Positions 45,577 to 47,776 of a stretch of DNA of 47,776 bases are shown in pieces. The stretch's first letter is position 1, and each line of letters opens with the position of its first letter. A program made the position numbers and the translations under genes. This stretch comes from Polyangiaceae bacterium (GTDB lineage Bacteria > Myxococcota > Polyangia > Polyangiales > Polyangiaceae): the NCBI GenBank assembly GCA_025936205.1, contig JAICTU010000004.1, positions 1-47,776 of the forward strand, given 5' to 3'. The notes below the pieces were generated by a model, which was given only the letters and a program-made list of their open reading frames with translations, searched no databases and had not been told where the DNA came from.

Positions 45577-46590
45577 ATGCGCTACGGCACGATCGCCATC
45601 ATCGGACGCAGCAACGTCGGCAAATCCACCTTCTTGAACAGTGCGCTCGGTATGCCGTTGGCGATCGTGTCGCGCTTGCCGCAGACCACGCGCGATACCC
45701 TGCTGGGCGTCGTGAACAGCGAGGGTGCGCAGCTGGCCTTCGTGGACACGCCCGGCTTGCACAAGCCCAAGAACGAACTGGGGCGGCGCATGAACCACGA
45801 GGCGATCGAGAGCCTGCGCAACGCCGACGCCGCGCTGTTCATGACCGACGCGCTGGATCTCGCGAGCCTGACCGTGCCCGCTGAGGGCGCAGCAAAGAAA
45901 GCGGCCAACAGAGCGCCCGCCAGGAGCGGGAAGAAGGCATCGCGCAAAGGCGCGAGCTCCGGGCGCCCGCGCACGCGCGGCACTAGCACGGATCTCAGCG
46001 ATCTCGAGCTGATCGCGCAGTTGCCCGCGGATCTGCCCACGGTGCTCGTGCTCAACAAGATCGACCGCGTGCGCGACAAGGCCAAGCTGCTGCCCGTCCT
46101 GCAAGCGCTGGGCGAGAAGCATGACTTTGCGGCGGTGGTGCCGATCAGTGCCAGGCACGGCGACGGCGTGGAGCGCGTGCTGGCCGAGGTGGCCAAGCTG
46201 GTGCCGGAGCAAGAGGCGCGCTTCGCCAGCGACGATGTCACGGATCGCCCCGTCGCGTTCTTTGCGCGCGAATACATCCGCGAGCAGGTGTTGACGCTGG
46301 CGAGCCGCGAGGTGCCGCACGCTGTGGCCGTGACGATCGATTCGTTCGAGGAATCCAGCACGGGGATGCATGTCTCCGCGACCGTGCATGTGGAGAAGGT
46401 GGGCCAGCGCGCCATCCTCGTCGGGCGCGGCGGGGCCATGATTCGGGAGATCGGCAAGGCCGCGCGCCTCCGGCTGATGGAGCTCACCGAGCAGACGGTG
46501 CACCTGAAGCTGTTCGTGCGTGTCACGGAGCGTTGGAGGGATGTGCCGCGGCAGCTGGCGGAGCTCGGATACAAGGAAGAAACCTCGTGA
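45577..46590 (+). CDS. era: GTPase Era with a basic insertion
   Basis: The Era GTPase binds 16S rRNA and helps 30S maturation. G1 is GRSNVGKST (10-18), G2 TTRDT, G3 DTPG (57-60), G4 NKID (160-163), and G5 SARHG. A KH domain closes the protein (GQRAILVGRGGAMIREIGK; about 285-337). At 337 residues it is about 35-40 longer than usual. The difference is a Lys/Arg/Ala/Ser-rich insertion at residues 100-140, between G3 and G4. The rest aligns normally. ATG start; the 133-base upstream gap to the divergent glycosyltransferase holds the promoter. Confidence 0.93.
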   Translation: MRYGTIAIIGRSNVGKSTFLNSALGMPLAIVSRLPQTTRDTLLGVVNSEGAQLAFVDTPGLHKPKNELGRRMNHEAIESLRNADAALFMTDALDLASLTVPAEGAAKKAANRAPARSGKKASRKGASSGRPRTRGTSTDLSDLELIAQLPADLPTVLVLNKIDRVRDKAKLLPVLQALGEKHDFAAVVPISARHGDGVERVLAEVAKLVPEQEARFASDDVTDRPVAFFAREYIREQVLTLASREVPHAVAVTIDSFEESSTGMHVSATVHVEKVGQRAILVGRGGAMIREIGKAARLRLMELTEQTVHLKLFVRVTERWRDVPRQLAELGYKEETS

Positions 46591-46634
46591 TCCCGAGTGT
46601 TTGGGGGCGAAGGTGGGCTTGTGTAGTCGAAAAC

Positions 46635-46664
46635 TGGACAGGCTTTCACCTGAACAGCTAACAC
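46635..46664 (+). promoter_or_regulatory. possible promoter before the small winged-helix gene
   Basis: TGGACA at 46635-46640 is followed, after 18 bases, by TAACAC at 46659-46664, 7 bases before the ATG. Both boxes are imperfect. TGAACA also occurs twice here (from 46651 and 46666). Confidence 0.3.
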
Positions 46665-46671
46665 TGAACAC

Positions 46672-46962
46672 ATGATTCCAAGCCGCGTCTCCCGCCGTCT
46701 GCTCGCTTGCCTCTTCGTCTGGCGCCAAAGCAATCAAATCGTTGATTTCATGGACTTGTGCACCGCAGCTCGCTCGCGCCCGTACGCCGCGTTGAAGGCC
46801 TTGCGCGCGCTGGGCGAAGCCGGTCTGGTCGACCCCCATCGGCTTCGGCTGACGCTCGAAGGCCTGACCGTCGCGGCAGCGCTGGTCCGGCCTGCGGCCA
46901 GGGCAGCGGAGCGCGTCCGCGCGCAGCAACGAGCCCCCGGTCTCGCACGCTGCGCGGCCTGA
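46672..46962 (+). CDS. small winged-helix-like protein
   Basis: A 96-residue basic protein. Residues 8-70 (RLLACLFVWRQSNQIVDFMDLCTAARSR... and LKALRALGEAGLVDPHRLRLTLEGLTVAAAL) have the helix-helix-wing rhythm of a winged-helix domain. In that domain KALRALGEAGLV would be the recognition-helix end and HRLRLTLEG the wing. The remaining residues are Ala/Arg-rich. It could be a DNA-binding regulator; the family is not identified. It lies 81 bases after era in the same direction. Confidence 0.55.
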   Translation: MIPSRVSRRLLACLFVWRQSNQIVDFMDLCTAARSRPYAALKALRALGEAGLVDPHRLRLTLEGLTVAAALVRPAARAAERVRAQQRAPGLARCAA

Positions 46963-47065
46963 GCTGCTCCCCCGGGGGCATGAGCGCGGGCTGGACCTCC
47001 TGCGCAGTGTCGCCTACTGCTAGCGCCATGTTGGCCCTGGTGCCGCTCGCCCCGAGCCGGCAGCC

Positions 47066-47767
47066 GTGAACTGGTTGGACTCCACTGCCGCGGGCACGGG
47101 GGTGCTAGGGATCGCGCTCGCCACATTGCTGGTGCTGCTCGCGTTCGTAGCCTTGCCGCGAGGTGAGCGCTACCTGGCGCGGGGCCCCACGATCTTTCTG
47201 CTGCTGCACCTGGTGGTGAGCCGCATCGAGGACTCGGTGAACCCGAGCTCGGCCAATGCGCGCATCCTCAGCTTCATCGGCGCGGCCGCCATCTTCGGCT
47301 CGATCGCGCGCAGCGTGTTCTTGCTGGGCGTGCTGTCCAGCGTGGCTCGGCGCTTCACCCGGCCCTGGCCGCGCATCTTGCGCGACCTGCTGCAGGGCTT
47401 CCTGTACTTCGGGGTGATCCTGCTGGCGCTGCGGGCCGGTGGCGTTGACCCGAGCTCACTGCTCGCCACGTCCGCGCTGCTCACCGCCGTGATCGGTCTG
47501 TCGCTGCAACAGACGCTCGGCAACCTGTTCGCGGGGCTTGCACTGCAGGCGCAGCCACCCTTCTCGGTCGGCGACTGGCTGCAGTACGCGGATGGGCCGG
47601 ACGGTATCGGTCGCGTGCTCGAGATCAACTGGCGCGCGACGCATCTGGTCACTCTGAATTGGCGTTGGAGGCTGCGGTGCGTGGGGGGACGGGCATTGCG
47701 AACCGATGCGAAGAACCCGCGAGACGCGAACGCGGGCGCGGACGCGTCGCGTGGCACGATACCATAG
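47066..47767 (+). pseudogene. MscS-family channel protein, 3' end disrupted
   Basis: The first 198 residues read as an MscS-type mechanosensitive channel: three or four hydrophobic helices, then the pore region ALLTAVIGLSLQQTLGNLFAGLALQ and the start of the beta domain, FSVGDWLQYADGPDGIGRVLEINWRATHLVTL. The family normally continues with a beta strand containing VPNG and a C-terminal domain. Here, from about 47660, the frame turns into Arg/Ala/Asp-rich sequence and stops at 47767. No other frame restores similarity. The tail includes a repeated NNCGCG stretch (47716-47751). GTG start. It is probably a truncated or interrupted gene. Confidence 0.6.
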
Positions 47768-47776
47768 GGGGATGAA

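Overview
The window is high-G+C DNA (about two thirds or more G+C by eye) from a bacterium that looks like a myxobacterium, most likely a cellulolytic Polyangiales (Sorangium-like) member. The signs are many lipoproteins with von Willebrand A or AgmX/PglI-like domains, PilZ, FHA and GAF signalling proteins, plant-polymer hydrolases (GH10, GH9 and a third GH-like protein), and genes on both strands with frequent GTG/TTG starts. This assignment is inference from gene content; there is no rRNA or other marker gene in the window. I found no tRNA, rRNA, CRISPR array or intact insertion sequence.

Layout. 0-7.8 kb: a leaderless GH10 xylanase, a small hypothetical, a GAF histidine kinase, a 15-bp tandem repeat, the CBS/CGL transsulfuration pair, a vWA lipoprotein, and the remnant of a PAS...receiver hybrid kinase. 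7.8-20.8 kb: one long rightward block for aerobic carbon monoxide oxidation. It contains an XdhC/CoxI-like gene, then after a strong promoter coxD-coxE-coxG-coxM-coxS-coxL, a CoxF(XdhC)-MocA fusion, a molybdopterin-binding-domain protein, a SufS-like cysteine desulfurase, a lipoprotein and a SufU-like scaffold, closed by an 11-bp-stem hairpin. CoxL carries the form I active-site motif AYRCSFR, so this should be a true Mo-Cu CO dehydrogenase. The block joins the enzyme, its membrane tether, its AAA+/vWA metal-cluster chaperone, molybdenum cofactor cytidylylation and sulfuration, and sulfur/Fe-S supply.

20.8-32.7 kb: mostly housekeeping and signalling genes. These are a membrane protein, a patatin, PilZ, FHA, a flavin reductase, an AgmX-type lipoprotein, a YbiT-like ABC-F ATPase, release factor 3, a lipoprotein and adenylosuccinate lyase. 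32.8-47.8 kb: an HtrA-type protease, a second patatin with a slippage-prone 3' end, a GYF-like/GAF protein, an NTT-type nucleotide transporter translationally coupled to a membrane-anchored GH-like protein, a C-terminally anchored surface protein, a GH9 lipoprotein, PilZ, a GT-C glycosyltransferase, Era GTPase with an unusual basic insertion, a small winged-helix-like protein, and an MscS-family gene that loses homology at its 3' end.

Intergenic DNA holds several unexplained structures: a 17-bp palindrome of fixed architecture (TGCGGGG-nnn-CCCCGCA), a nested perfect palindrome at 35.1 kb, a hairpin cluster at 42.2 kb, and a recurring CTAGnnT box just upstream of several starts.
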